In this document: positions 1 through 8,926 of the stretch, in pieces
Position numbering within the stretch: position 1 is the stretch's first letter
Layout: each line of letters starts with the position of its first letter
Source: Advenella mimigardefordensis DPN7
Lineage (GTDB): Bacteria > Pseudomonadota > Gammaproteobacteria > Burkholderiales > Burkholderiaceae_B
Assembly (NCBI RefSeq): GCF_000521505.1
Contig: NZ_CP003915.1
Coordinates: 3,410,001-3,474,000 of the forward strand
Reading direction: 5' to 3'
DNA length: 64,000 nt
Made by a program: the position numbers and the translations under genes
Notes under the pieces: generated by a model
Database searches by the model: none
What the model was told of the DNA's origin: nothing
The model's input: only the letters and a program-made list of their open reading frames with translations

Positions 1-423
1 CGCCGCGGTCGCGGGCGCCGCCTGAAAAACGAGATGAACGTCGTGCCGTATATCGACGTGATGCTTGTCTTGCTGGTCATCTTCATGGTGACCGCACCCA
101 TGATCACGCCCGGGCTGATCAATCTGCCCTCGGTCGGTCAGGCGTCGGCCGTGCCGGCCACCCCGGTAGAAGTTGAAATGTCCGAGAACGGCGAAATAAA
201 AGTGCGTCAGCGCACCGCCGGCAAGAACTTTCAAACCATAGACAAAGCCAATATTGTGGAAGAAGTCAAAGCACTGGTTGAACCCGACAGTCCGGTGGTG
301 ATTGCGGCCGACGGCAAAGTGCCTTATGAAGAAGTCATGAAGGTAATGGACACGCTGCGCAGCAGCGGACTGACCCGCCTGGGCCTGCTGGTTAACCAGA
401 AATCCACCGACGGCAAAAAGTAA
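1..423 (+). CDS. tolR: TolR, inner-membrane subunit of the Tol-Pal motor (5' end outside window)
   Basis: TolR is an ExbD-family inner-membrane protein that, with TolQ, harnesses proton-motive force to drive TolA and keep the outer membrane constricted at division. The frame is open from base 1; the first in-window ATG (34) lies inside the conserved stretch RLKNEMNVVPYIDVMLV, so the true start is upstream of the window. A single membrane helix (IDVMLVLLVIFMVTA) carries the Asp expected to lie in the TolQR proton path. A periplasmic ExbD-like domain follows and the gene ends at 421-423 (TAA). tolA, tolB, pal and cpoB follow on the same strand, and tolQ is expected just outside the window. Confidence 0.95.
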   Translation, partial: RRGRGRRLKNEMNVVPYIDVMLVLLVIFMVTAPMITPGLINLPSVGQASAVPATPVEVEMSENGEIKVRQRTAGKNFQTIDKANIVEEVKALVEPDSPVVIAADGKVPYEEVMKVMDTLRSSGLTRLGLLVNQKSTDGKK

Positions 424-463
424 GCATCACCGCCCACTTTCATCGTCATCACATCTCAATTGC

Positions 464-1678
464 ATGAAGCACTTCGAAAATCCTAACGAATTTTATGATG
501 AAGAAGATAATCGCAAAGGCCTGATCGGCGCGATTATCCTTCATGCTTTGTTAGTGATCGCGCTGATCGCCGGGCTGTTTCAGGCCACCGAAGCGCCAAC
601 CGGTCCTGTGCAGCTGGAATTGTGGACGGAAGGCGAAAACCAGGTGCTGCAACCGCCTGCGCAAACACGCACGCCAGACCCTGCCGAAGAAGACACACAG
701 AACGACGAAGAGGAAGCCGCCTCGCCACCACCACCGCCTTCGCGAGCGGCAGCAGCGGCCGCTGCTGCTGCGGCTGCACAACGAGCACGCGCCCAGCAGG
801 CGGATCCAACCCCCAGCGATCAGGAAGATCCTGATATCGCACTGGAAAAGAAACGCAAGGAAGAGGCCCAGAAAAAGGCCAAAGAATTAGCCGACGCCAA
901 AGCCCGCGCCCAGCAGGAAGCCAGGGAAGCGGCCAAAGCCCAGGAGCAGGCTAAACGCGAGGCAGAACAGGAAGCCAAAGCAGAGGCAGAAGCACAAGCC
1001 AGAGAACAGGCTAAAGCAGAAGCACAGGCCAAAGCTGAGGCTCAGGCGAAGGCTGCCGCACAGGCAAAAGCGCGGGCGGACGCGAAAGCGAAGGCCGATG
1101 CCAAAGCCCGTGCCGAAGCCCAGGCGCGTGAAGAAGCTGAAGCTAAAGAAAAAGCACAGGAAGAAGCAGCGGCCAAAGCGAAAGCAGCCGCCGACGCGAA
1201 AGCCAAAGCGGCGGCCGAGGCCAAGGCAAAAGCGGCTGCTGAAGCCAAAGAGAAAGCCGCTGCAAAAGCCAAGGCCGATGCCCGTAAAGCAGCACAGGCC
1301 AAGGCAAAAGCCGAATCCAAAGGCGATGCCCTGCGTGCCGCCATGCGTGGCGATGTCAGCAGCACCGCCGGCATTCGCGGCGGTCAGAGTGATCGTAATC
1401 AAGTCGGCGGCGGCGGTGGCAACTCCGGCTACGCACGACGCGTACAACAGTGTGTTGAACCACGTCTGCGATTCAGTGGCAATCAGCGCCTGCAGGTAAC
1501 CTATCGCGTCGACTTCGACAGCAGTTTTACGCCAACCGGTGCCAAAATTCTGGTGCGGTCAGGCAATCCGGCCTTTGACCGCGCGGTGCAGGCAGCTCTC
1601 ATGGCCTGCAAACCGTTCCCCAAACCGCCAGGTGGTGATTCTTACGTGACCGGTCCATATCGTTACAACCCGAATTAA
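464..1678 (+). CDS. tolA: TolA, energy-transducing periplasmic rod of Tol-Pal
   Basis: TolA bridges the TolQR motor and TolB/Pal at the outer membrane. The 404-residue protein has the three expected parts: a short cytoplasmic tail and one N-terminal membrane helix (about residues 20-40), a very long Ala/Lys/Glu/Gln-rich helical rod (about 95-280, with runs of AKA/AEA-type repeats), and a C-terminal globular domain with the TonB/TolA-like region ending in the KPFPKPPGGD segment. It starts 40 bases after tolR. I see no strong ribosome binding site, so the exact start is chosen by the N-terminal helix. The repetitive rod is an obvious place for length variation between strains. Confidence 0.95.
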   Translation: MKHFENPNEFYDEEDNRKGLIGAIILHALLVIALIAGLFQATEAPTGPVQLELWTEGENQVLQPPAQTRTPDPAEEDTQNDEEEAASPPPPPSRAAAAAAAAAAAQRARAQQADPTPSDQEDPDIALEKKRKEEAQKKAKELADAKARAQQEAREAAKAQEQAKREAEQEAKAEAEAQAREQAKAEAQAKAEAQAKAAAQAKARADAKAKADAKARAEAQAREEAEAKEKAQEEAAAKAKAAADAKAKAAAEAKAKAAAEAKEKAAAKAKADARKAAQAKAKAESKGDALRAAMRGDVSSTAGIRGGQSDRNQVGGGGGNSGYARRVQQCVEPRLRFSGNQRLQVTYRVDFDSSFTPTGAKILVRSGNPAFDRAVQAALMACKPFPKPPGGDSYVTGPYRYNPN

Positions 1679-1799
1679 TCGCTGCGAGAACGGCCGGGCC
1701 GATCGAAAAAACGTGAAACAACATTTGCCTGCTATACCTCGGTAAAGCGGGCTTTATTGATACACTGTCGTTATTACATTCTGTAAGGAGACCGCAGTC

Positions 1800-3080
1800 A
1801 TGACTGCCTCAACCAAAAAGGGAACTGCTGCCATTCCCGCCCGTTCTGTGCAGCGTTATGTCGGCATCTTGATGACCTGGGCACTCTTTGTCGCCGTCAT
1901 GTTCTATTCCATCGCCCAGGCGCAGGTAAACGTAGAATTGCGCGGCTCCGGTTCTGCCAATAAATTTCCCATTGTTGTAGCCAACTTCGAAGGCCCTAAT
2001 GGCGCAGAAATAGCCAATATCATTCGTGCCGACCTGACCCGTTCTGGCCAGTTCGACGTGAAAGACCTCGGCGGCGTTACACTGGGCGCCAACGGCACGC
2101 CCGACTGGGCAGCCATTTCGCAGACTGGCGGCACAACGGTTGCCTACGGTACCGTAAACGGCTCCAGCGTCGACTATCGCCTGGCTGATGCTGCGCAGCA
2201 GGCGCAACTGGACGCACAAAACATTTCCGAAGCACAAATGCGCCGTCTTGCCCATAAGGTAGCCGATGCCATTTACGAAAAAACAACAGGCGTTCGTGGT
2301 ATTTTTGCAACGCGCATTGCCTATACTACCGGTCGTCAACTGGTCGTTGCAGACGCTGACGGAGAGGGTCGCAAAGTCGTCGCAAGCTCGTCCTCTTCAC
2401 TCATTTCGCCGGCCTGGTCACCCGACGGTACACGCCTGGCTTATGTGAGTTTTGAAGGAGGCAAACCCATCGTTTACGTTCAGAATCTGAGTACCGGCGG
2501 ACGCACGATAGCAGCCAACTTCAAGGGCAACAACAGCGCCCCTGCGTGGTCTCCGAACGGAAGTCAGCTTGCGGTGGCGCTCAGTCAGGGCGGGATATCG
2601 CAGATTTACCTGGTTAGCGCCGGTGGTGGTACGAGCCAGCAACGCCTGACCAATTCAGCAGAAATTGACACCGAACCCTTCTTCTTCCCGAATGGCAGTG
2701 GCATCGTTTTCACCAGTGACCGTGGTGGTAGCGCACAGGTATATCGCACCGGTTTAGGAGGGGGCGCTGCCAGTCGTCTGACCTTCAGTGGCTCACAAAA
2801 TGTTTCGCCAAAAATTTCACCAGATGGGGCAAAACTGGTATATTCTAGCTTACGAGGTGGGTCATATGTTATTGCTATAAGTAGTCTTGGCTCTGGATCT
2901 GATCAGGTACTGACTTCTGGCGGCAATGATCTTTCTCCAAGTTTCGCACCTAACGGAATGCAAGTGCTCTACGCAGCAGGTGGCGGTCTCGGTATCGTCA
3001 ATGCTGACGGTTCGTTCCAGGCCTCTATACCCTCGTCTGGCAATGTGACTGGTGCGGCTTGGGGGCCGTTTACAAAATAA
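1800..3080 (+). CDS. tolB: TolB, periplasmic beta-propeller of Tol-Pal
   Basis: TolB is the periplasmic protein that binds Pal and is released from it by TolA. The 426-residue product has an N-terminal signal sequence (hydrophobic MTWALFVAVMFYSIAQAQA-like stretch ending about residue 41), an N-terminal alpha/beta domain, and a C-terminal propeller. The propeller is recognisable from repeated WSPDG/WSPNG/ISPDG/FAPNG motifs between about residues 195 and 415. A good AAGGAG ribosome binding site lies at 1783-1788, ahead of the ATG at 1800. It is followed 32 bases later by pal. Length and order are as in other Proteobacteria. Confidence 0.96.
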   Translation: MTASTKKGTAAIPARSVQRYVGILMTWALFVAVMFYSIAQAQVNVELRGSGSANKFPIVVANFEGPNGAEIANIIRADLTRSGQFDVKDLGGVTLGANGTPDWAAISQTGGTTVAYGTVNGSSVDYRLADAAQQAQLDAQNISEAQMRRLAHKVADAIYEKTTGVRGIFATRIAYTTGRQLVVADADGEGRKVVASSSSSLISPAWSPDGTRLAYVSFEGGKPIVYVQNLSTGGRTIAANFKGNNSAPAWSPNGSQLAVALSQGGISQIYLVSAGGGTSQQRLTNSAEIDTEPFFFPNGSGIVFTSDRGGSAQVYRTGLGGGAASRLTFSGSQNVSPKISPDGAKLVYSSLRGGSYVIAISSLGSGSDQVLTSGGNDLSPSFAPNGMQVLYAAGGGLGIVNADGSFQASIPSSGNVTGAAWGPFTK

Positions 3081-3112
3081 GTTTATTTTTGACTTTGATA
3101 AAGGAAATTACC

Positions 3113-3595
3113 ATGGGTTCTCGCATTGCAAAAACACTTGCCATTGCTAGTTTGGCTGCCACACTGGCAGCGTGTAGCTCTACTCCTGTAGACGGCACTG
3201 CTGGAGCTGGAACAGGCACATCCAACGCCGTTATGGATCCATTCAACCCTAACAGCCCATTGGCACAGCAACGCTCTGTTTACTTTGCCTACGACAGCTA
3301 CACTGTTGAGCAGCAATACCAGCCCGTCGTTCAAATGCACGCTCAATACCTGGCGGCTAACGCCAACCAGCGCGTTCGTATCGAAGGTAACACCGATGCA
3401 CGCGGCAGCGCCGAATACAACCTGGCACTGGGTCAGCGTCGTTCTGTTGCCGTTGCCAACCAGCTGACACAACAAGGTGTAAGTCCTAACCAGATCGAAG
3501 CGGTCAGCTTCGGTAAAGAGCGTCCAAAAGCAGAAGGCTCTACAGAAGAAGCCTATGCTGAAAACCGTCGCGCAGACATTAACTATCAGCGTTAA
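3113..3595 (+). CDS. pal: Pal, peptidoglycan-associated outer-membrane lipoprotein
   Basis: Pal anchors the outer membrane to peptidoglycan and is the outer partner of TolB/TolA. The 160-residue protein starts at 3113, preceded by an AAGGA site; the frame is open further upstream, but only this start gives a lipoprotein signal. Its signal ends in the lipobox LAAC, with the lipidated Cys at residue 21. A Gly/Thr-rich linker is followed by an OmpA-like domain with the peptidoglycan (diaminopimelate)-binding signature TDARGSAEYNLALGQRR near residues 100-116. It sits between tolB and cpoB. Confidence 0.96.
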   Translation: MGSRIAKTLAIASLAATLAACSSTPVDGTAGAGTGTSNAVMDPFNPNSPLAQQRSVYFAYDSYTVEQQYQPVVQMHAQYLAANANQRVRIEGNTDARGSAEYNLALGQRRSVAVANQLTQQGVSPNQIEAVSFGKERPKAEGSTEEAYAENRRADINYQR

Positions 3596-3671
3596 TCCTG
3601 CTTTGTAGGTTATGCTCACTGCGCCGCAAACGGTTCTGCCGTTGCGGCGTTGCTGTTTTAACGGAGTCCAC

Positions 3672-4352
3672 ATGAAACTGAAGAAATCACATTCCCTGCT
3701 CATTGCCTCATCTGCCCTTGTACTCAGCCTGGGTGCCAATCACGCATATGCGTTTGAAGACGAAGATGCTCGGCGTGCCATTCTTGATCTGCGCTCTCAG
3801 TTAAGACAAGCCCAGCAGAACAATATGGATCTGAACAATAAGATCAATAATCTGCAACAACAAATATCACAGCTGCGCGGCAGTATTGAAACCGCCAATC
3901 ATCAGACGCGCATGGCCCAGCAATCCAGCCAGCAGGATGCCAATCCCGATGTGCCTCCGTCACAGCAAGTCGGTGATCCGAATGAGCAGCAGAACTACGA
4001 TAATGCCCTGGACCTGTTCCGCCAGGGCAATTACGCAGAAGCCAGCACAGCGCTGAACCGTTTTGCTCAGCAGTATCCGAACAGCCCGCTAACACCCAGC
4101 GCGCGCTTCTACGAAGGTAGCAGCCGCTACGCGAACAAAGATTTCAACGGCTCGATCCAGGGACTGCAGGCCATGGTCGCCGCTTATCCCCGTGACCAGA
4201 AAGCCGGCGATGCATTGCTTGTGATTGCCGGCAGTCAGGTAGAATTGAATAACATTGCCGGTGCGAAAGCGACCTTGCAGCGCGTGGTAAATGAATACCC
4301 GAATACCCCTGCTGCCGATACCGCCCGCAACCGCCTGGAGCTATTCCGCTAA
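3672..4352 (+). CDS. cpoB: CpoB (YbgF), periplasmic coordinator of Tol and cell-wall synthesis
   Basis: CpoB (formerly YbgF) links the Tol machine to PBP1B activity at division in Enterobacteria. The 226-residue product has a signal peptide (MKLKKSHSLL... ending AYA near residue 27), a short coiled coil rich in Gln/Asn heptads (about 30-75) that mediates trimerisation in the family, a polar linker, and C-terminal TPR repeats (DLFRQGNYAEASTALNRF, then two more). The start at 3672 is preceded by an ACGGAG site; the frame is open from 3612, but earlier starts lack the signal. It is the last gene of the Tol cluster and is followed by a terminator. Confidence 0.94.
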   Translation: MKLKKSHSLLIASSALVLSLGANHAYAFEDEDARRAILDLRSQLRQAQQNNMDLNNKINNLQQQISQLRGSIETANHQTRMAQQSSQQDANPDVPPSQQVGDPNEQQNYDNALDLFRQGNYAEASTALNRFAQQYPNSPLTPSARFYEGSSRYANKDFNGSIQGLQAMVAAYPRDQKAGDALLVIAGSQVELNNIAGAKATLQRVVNEYPNTPAADTARNRLELFR

Positions 4353-4380
4353 GTCCGGGCCCAGACTCCGTTTTTACCAA

Positions 4381-4413
4381 AAGGCATCCGGAAGTCACAG
4401 GATGCCTTTTTTA
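4381..4413 (+). terminator. Rho-independent terminator of the tol-pal cluster
   Basis: A perfect 9-bp inverted repeat, AAGGCATCC (4381-4389) and GGATGCCTT (4400-4408), with a 10-base loop, is followed by a T tract to 4413. It lies just beyond the cpoB stop and 5 bases before the next ATG, so it ends the tol-pal transcript. Confidence 0.92.
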
Positions 4414-4417
4414 TTTA

Positions 4418-5251
4418 ATGACGATGCAAAACGATTATCCGCAACATACGCTAGCTTTAGCCACCGCGCCTATGACCTACCAGGACGTAGGGGAGTCACC
4501 CACCTGTCTGTTGCTGGTGCACGGTTCACTGTGCGATTCTCGCTTCTGGCGCTGGCAATTGCCGGATTTGTCGGCTGCTGTGCGCGTCGTCGCACCCAGC
4601 CTGCCCGCTTATATTCCTGCACCCTCTGCACCATCGGGCGCGGACGCGCAATTTTCCATTAGCCAGCATACGACCGATATGTTTGCATTAATGGACCATT
4701 TGGGCATTAATCACTTTGCTGTCCTGGGTCACTCCCGCGGCGGACGAATCGCCGCTGAAATGGCGTGCCGACGGCCCGATCGCGTGACGCATCTGCTGCT
4801 GGCCGATCCCGGCCTGGGCTCTGTGCTGCCCGAAGACAGCATGCCCGCGCTCCCCTACCGCGACCTGGCGCTGGCGGCATACGAGCAGGGCAATACCGAT
4901 GCCGCGCTGGAAATATTTATTGATGGCGTCAGCGGTGCCGGCACCTGGAAACGCATGGTGTCATGGTTCAAGGCGATGACCCGGGACCAGGCAGGTACGT
5001 TGCCACTCATTATCCGCGAACCGCTATACGAGCTGAACCCGTCCCGGATCAATGAATACGGCATTCCCGTGACATTGATTGGCGGCTCGGACAGTCCACC
5101 GCCGTTTCCCGCCATTATAGAGGCGCTACAACACCAGTTCGATCACTTCAAGAGCCATACCCTGACACCGGCATCACACGGTCTGAACCTGGCGTTGCCT
5201 CACGCTTTCAACCAGATCGTTATCCAGGAACTTATTCCCAAAGCACCATAA
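4418..5251 (+). CDS. Alpha/beta-fold hydrolase, substrate unknown
   Basis: A 277-residue alpha/beta hydrolase. The oxyanion-hole strand LLLVHGSL (about residues 27-34) and the nucleophile elbow GHSRGG (Ser near residue 107) are clear. A late Asp (GGSDSPPP) and the C-terminal His of ASHGLNLALP complete a plausible triad. There is no signal peptide, so it is probably cytoplasmic. The start at 4418 lies immediately after the tol terminator and lacks a clear ribosome binding site; ATG 4424 is an alternative. It ends 4 bases before the ClC gene, which suggests co-transcription, but this does not reveal the substrate. Confidence 0.8.
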   Translation: MTMQNDYPQHTLALATAPMTYQDVGESPTCLLLVHGSLCDSRFWRWQLPDLSAAVRVVAPSLPAYIPAPSAPSGADAQFSISQHTTDMFALMDHLGINHFAVLGHSRGGRIAAEMACRRPDRVTHLLLADPGLGSVLPEDSMPALPYRDLALAAYEQGNTDAALEIFIDGVSGAGTWKRMVSWFKAMTRDQAGTLPLIIREPLYELNPSRINEYGIPVTLIGGSDSPPPFPAIIEALQHQFDHFKSHTLTPASHGLNLALPHAFNQIVIQELIPKAP

Positions 5252-5255
5252 TCGC

Positions 5256-6644
5256 ATGCATTCTCCAGCGCCCAGAATCCGCCGCTCAGTTCAGCGAAAA
5301 ACCAGACAGGCTTTACGCCTGTCCAAGAAATCTTTACAGCTGATTCTGATGCTTGGCGGTGCCGCCCTCGTCGCCCTGGTTTCCATTGGCTTTGCAATGA
5401 TGGCAGATTACGCATTGGAGAAAAATCGCGAATGGACACGCGCGTATCCTTATCTGATCTGGCTGATTATGCCACTGGCCTTTGTATTTTTGCGCTGGTG
5501 CGTCTTGCGTTTCGCCCCCTACTCCGCCGGCAGCGGCATACCGCAAGTGATTGCCAGTCTGTCACTGCATAACGACTCACCTGGCAGGCTGCGCCTGGTT
5601 TCGCTGGCGCAGGCCATCTGGAAAATCCCCCTCACCTTCCTGGGTCTGCTGGCCGGCGCATCCATTGGCCGCGAAGGCCCCTCTGTACAAATCGGCGCAG
5701 CTGCGATGCTGGCCTGGGGGCAGTGGTGCCAGCGTATCGGCTTACCGCTTAAGGGATTCAATACGCGCGAGTGGATTGCAGCCGGCGCCGCCGGCGGACT
5801 GGCCGCCGCCTTCAACGCACCGCTTTCCGGTGTAATTTTTGCTATCGAAGAGATCGGCAAAGGGCTGGACCTGCGCTGGCAACGACTAGTATTGCTGGGC
5901 GTACTGGCCGCCGGCTTCATCGTTGTGGCCCTGAGCGGCGACAATCCTTATTTCGGCACCTTCCATTCGTCTCCGCTGCAGGAAAAAATGCTGCTCTGGG
6001 CAGTCATTTGCGCCGGGGTCTGTGGTGTTGCCGGCGGTATTTTCGCACGCCTGCTCAGCAAGGGGCTGGCCGGATGTATGCCCGCCGGTCTGCGCCATCA
6101 CGTACGCAACCATCCCTTGTGGGTGGCCGCAGTAATGGGACTGGTTGTGGCCTTTCTGGGCTATCTGACCGCAGGTGGCGTATTCGGTACCAGCTACGAT
6201 GTTGCCAAAAACGCGCTGATGATGCTGCCGCAGGACTCTGAGCATTTCAGCAGTGCCAAGCTGCTGGCCACTGTGGCCTCCTATTGGGCGGGCATTCCCG
6301 GTGGTATTTTTACACCTGCGCTAACGACGGGTGCGGGTATCGGTGTGGAGTTGGCCCATTCTTTCAATATGCCGCAAGCACAAAGTGTTTTTGTCCTGAT
6401 TTGCATGGCCGCCTTTCTTGCCGCAGCCACGCAGTCGCCGGTCACCGCTTCGGTAATCGTCATGGAGATGTCGGGCAGTCAGGCCATGCTTTTCTGGATG
6501 TTGCTGGCCAGCCTGATTGCCACCGTTGTTTCCAGACAGATTTGTCCGCAAGCGTTTTATCATTTTTCTGCCGGACGTTTCCGGCAGCTGGCGCTGAGCG
6601 AAGATGCGCGACAGACAGCCGCGCCTGCCAGAACGGGTTACTGA
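5256..6644 (+). CDS. ClC-family chloride channel/antiporter
   Basis: A polytopic 462-residue ClC protein. The anion-selectivity motifs are all present: GSGIPQ (about 92-97), GREGP (138-142, with the gating Glu at 140), a downstream IEE motif near residue 197 carrying the position of the internal proton-path Glu of exchangers, and GGIFTP further on. Keeping both Glu positions favours H+/Cl- exchange over a passive channel, by family knowledge. There are no C-terminal CBS domains, as in most bacterial ClCs. It begins 4 bases after the hydrolase gene and overlaps the convergent copper-chaperone gene by 7 bases at its 3' end. Confidence 0.93.
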   Translation: MHSPAPRIRRSVQRKTRQALRLSKKSLQLILMLGGAALVALVSIGFAMMADYALEKNREWTRAYPYLIWLIMPLAFVFLRWCVLRFAPYSAGSGIPQVIASLSLHNDSPGRLRLVSLAQAIWKIPLTFLGLLAGASIGREGPSVQIGAAAMLAWGQWCQRIGLPLKGFNTREWIAAGAAGGLAAAFNAPLSGVIFAIEEIGKGLDLRWQRLVLLGVLAAGFIVVALSGDNPYFGTFHSSPLQEKMLLWAVICAGVCGVAGGIFARLLSKGLAGCMPAGLRHHVRNHPLWVAAVMGLVVAFLGYLTAGGVFGTSYDVAKNALMMLPQDSEHFSSAKLLATVASYWAGIPGGIFTPALTTGAGIGVELAHSFNMPQAQSVFVLICMAAFLAAATQSPVTASVIVMEMSGSQAMLFWMLLASLIATVVSRQICPQAFYHFSAGRFRQLALSEDARQTAAPARTGY

Positions 6645-7180
6645 TCGCTGAACGTGCGTGCAGACGGCGATTTAAGCACGCACTGCACTGGAATCTTCTT
6701 GCCGGTACCAAGTTCGAAGTTCACCGTGATCTCCTGCCCTGCTTTCAGGCCTGCCTCAGGCTTTTCCAGCATCGCGTGGTAGGAACCCGGCTTGAACGAC
6801 AGTGTTTGACCAGGCTCGATGGTAACATCCGGCACCATTGCCATGGCAGACATACCGTTTTTCTCAGTGGTTTCATGCAGCATGGTCATCCCGAAAGCAT
6901 CGGTGTGAAGGCCCTTGAGCACAACAGGCTCAGCCTTATCCTCGTTATGCAGCACAAAGAATCCACCGGATGGCGCAACCTTGGGCAGCAGGCGGATCCA
7001 GCAATCCTGGACGCGCAACTTGTCAGAACCTTTCACTGTGCTGGGTGCCCGCTCAGCACCAGCATGCATTGCATGATGGCCATCGTGGCTGCTGCCCTGA
7101 TGATGAGCCAGAGCCGGTGTGCCCAGCAAAGAAACAACCGTTGCACCCAGTACAGCACCAGCCAGAACTAATTTTTTCAT
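6638..7180 (-). CDS. PCu(A)C-family periplasmic copper chaperone
   Basis: A 180-residue exported protein. The signal peptide ends at about residue 25 (TPALA), followed by a His-rich segment with seven His in the first 20 mature residues or so. The family copper site H-X10-M-X21-H-X-M is matched exactly: His102, Met113, His135, Met137. In the family this protein loads Cu(I) onto the CuA centre of cytochrome oxidase or buffers periplasmic copper. The start at 7180 has a GGAAGA site; the frame is open to 7264, but only this start gives a signal peptide. It is a lone gene here, with no Sco or oxidase neighbour. Confidence 0.93.
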   Translation of the reverse strand: MKKLVLAGAVLGATVVSLLGTPALAHHQGSSHDGHHAMHAGAERAPSTVKGSDKLRVQDCWIRLLPKVAPSGGFFVLHNEDKAEPVVLKGLHTDAFGMTMLHETTEKNGMSAMAMVPDVTIEPGQTLSFKPGSYHAMLEKPEAGLKAGQEITVNFELGTGKKIPVQCVLKSPSARTFSDQ

Positions 7181-7317
7181 CTTTCTTCCAAGCAAATAAA
7201 TAACAAAGGTCCATATTACGACAGACAACCCGCCATGGCATACGTCCGGCCATGGTAAATACAAGCTGTTTGATTTAAATCAGACCATATGAATCAGGCA
7301 GACACGGCCCGACCCGA

Positions 7318-8007
7318 TCACTGCTGCCGTTCATCACCAATGATATCACTGTAGCGCACAACGTCCTGCTCGTGCGCATCATCGGTATCACGTTCCTGCA
7401 ATGCCTGTGCATACCATTGCTGCATGCCAGGCAGCGCCAGCATACGTGAAACGTATTCGGCCGCCGCCCCCTGCATGGGCAAATCATAGGTCTGGATCCG
7501 GAACACGACCGGCGCATACATGGCATCGACCGCAGTAAATGCAGCGCCACCCAGAAACGGCCCGCCGAAGCGCGCCAAACCCTGATTAAACAGCGTATTG
7601 ACTCGTTCAATGTCCTGCTGCAACTCGGCTGTGACGGTTTTCGGTGTGGCACGCACCGCGCAGTTCATGGTGCAGCGTTCCCGCAAATGAGGAAATCCGG
7701 CATGCATTTCGCTGGATGCCGAACGCGCCCAGGCACGCGCAGCACGGTCTTCGGGCCAGACGCCGGCATGCGCCTCAGCCAGATATTCGGCGATGGCCAG
7801 ACTATCCCAGACAATGGTTTGCCCATCCTGCAACACCGGTACCTTTGCGCTGGGCGAGAAGGCCAGATAGTTTTTTCGTTGCGCCTGTATATCGGCCTGA
7901 AACGGATGCATCTCTTCATGAAAGGCGATGTCCAGCTGACGCAGCAGAATCCACGGCCGCAGCGACCACGAAGAATAATTTTTATTGGCAATATGAAGGG
8001 TATACAT
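7318..8007 (-). CDS. Glutathione S-transferase family protein
   Basis: A 229-residue cytoplasmic protein with a GST layout. It has an N-terminal thioredoxin-like domain beginning MYTLHIANKNYSSWSLRPW (Ser/Tyr in the usual catalytic region), the cis-Pro strand KVPVLQDG and the glutathione-binding DSLAIAEYL segment near residues 68-76. An all-helical C-terminal domain follows, with the FTAVDAMYAPV N-capping motif. The start was placed at 8007 because the family fold begins there; the frame is open to 8061. Which electrophile or peroxide it acts on cannot be read from the sequence. It is a monocistronic neighbour of the DJ-1 gene. Confidence 0.9.
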   Translation of the reverse strand: MYTLHIANKNYSSWSLRPWILLRQLDIAFHEEMHPFQADIQAQRKNYLAFSPSAKVPVLQDGQTIVWDSLAIAEYLAEAHAGVWPEDRAARAWARSASSEMHAGFPHLRERCTMNCAVRATPKTVTAELQQDIERVNTLFNQGLARFGGPFLGGAAFTAVDAMYAPVVFRIQTYDLPMQGAAAEYVSRMLALPGMQQWYAQALQERDTDDAHEQDVVRYSDIIGDERQQ

Positions 8008-8174
8008 GAAAATCAGACTCCAGACTGAACCATGTGAACGTGCTACTTCGGCACGCCACACAATACTTACAGCGCCGACACGCAGGTCGGAATGGCCTGC
8101 ATACCGGGATTTTTAGCGGCGGTTTACCGCCGATTTAGCAGCGCCTGAATCAACGCCGACAGAACTGCATACGG

Positions 8175-8753
8175 TTACAGCGTGATGGTGGCACCCAGTG
8201 CCTTGATGAACTGAGACATCCATGCAGGATGAGCAGGCCATGCCGGCGCAGTGACCAAATGTCCGTCTGTTACGGCGCTATCTACCGCAATATCCTGATA
8301 CTGACCGCCGGCCAGCGTCACCTCGGCGGCGCAAGCCGGATACGCGGAGCATTTTTTTCCTTTGATCACATCGGCGGCCGCCAGGATCTGGGCGCCGTGA
8401 CAAACCGCTGCAATGGGTTTCTGCGCTGCATCGAATTCGCGCACAATTTCCAGCACGCGCGGCGTATTGCGCAGGTATTCCGGTGCCCGTCCGCCAGGGA
8501 TCACCAGGCCCACATAGTCGCCGGTGTTAACCTGGGAAAAATCGTAATTGATCGCAAAATTGTGTCCGCGTTTTTCGGAGTACGTCTGGTCCCCTTCGAA
8601 ATCGTGGATGGCCGTTGCGATTTTGTCGCCGACTTTTTTATCGGGACAAACAGCATGCACTTCGTAGCCGACGCCCAGCAGAAACTGGAACGGCACCATG
8701 GTTTCATAGTCTTCGGCAAAATCACCCACTAGCATCAGAATTTTTTTGGACAT
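8175..8753 (-). CDS. DJ-1/PfpI family protein (glyoxalase/deglycase/chaperone-like)
   Basis: A 192-residue class I glutamine-amidotransferase-like protein. The nucleophile elbow AAVCHGAQ places Cys118 next to His119, and the conserved N-terminal acid is Glu14 (DFAEDYE), which together form the DJ-1/PfpI site. Members have been reported as proteases, glyoxalase III or stress chaperones, and I cannot separate these by eye. The start at 8753 is well supported by an AGGAGG ribosome binding site. It is a stand-alone gene divergent from the DedA gene, so redox or carbonyl stress is the likeliest context. Confidence 0.9.
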   Translation of the reverse strand: MSKKILMLVGDFAEDYETMVPFQFLLGVGYEVHAVCPDKKVGDKIATAIHDFEGDQTYSEKRGHNFAINYDFSQVNTGDYVGLVIPGGRAPEYLRNTPRVLEIVREFDAAQKPIAAVCHGAQILAAADVIKGKKCSAYPACAAEVTLAGGQYQDIAVDSAVTDGHLVTAPAWPAHPAWMSQFIKALGATITL

Positions 8754-8926
8754 CGCAAACCTCCTGGTTATGTGAACGAATAATCATCATAGCGTGTTTC
8801 GATGTAAAAAATTATGATAATTTCATGAACCATCGGTTTAAATAGCCGTTCCATATTACTATTAGCTGACTGTTTTCAACGGTTTGCCCGCACTGCACGG
8901 CAGCCTCAATTGCTACCACATTATTT

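Noticed and set aside
887..1447. Gly/Phe-rich open frame antisense to tolA
   Set aside because: A mirror of the Ala/Lys-rich tolA repeats; repetitive composition explains the long open frame.
6284..7171. 295-codon open frame on + strand
   Set aside because: Overlaps the end of the ClC gene in another frame and runs antisense to the copper chaperone; both real genes have full motif support.
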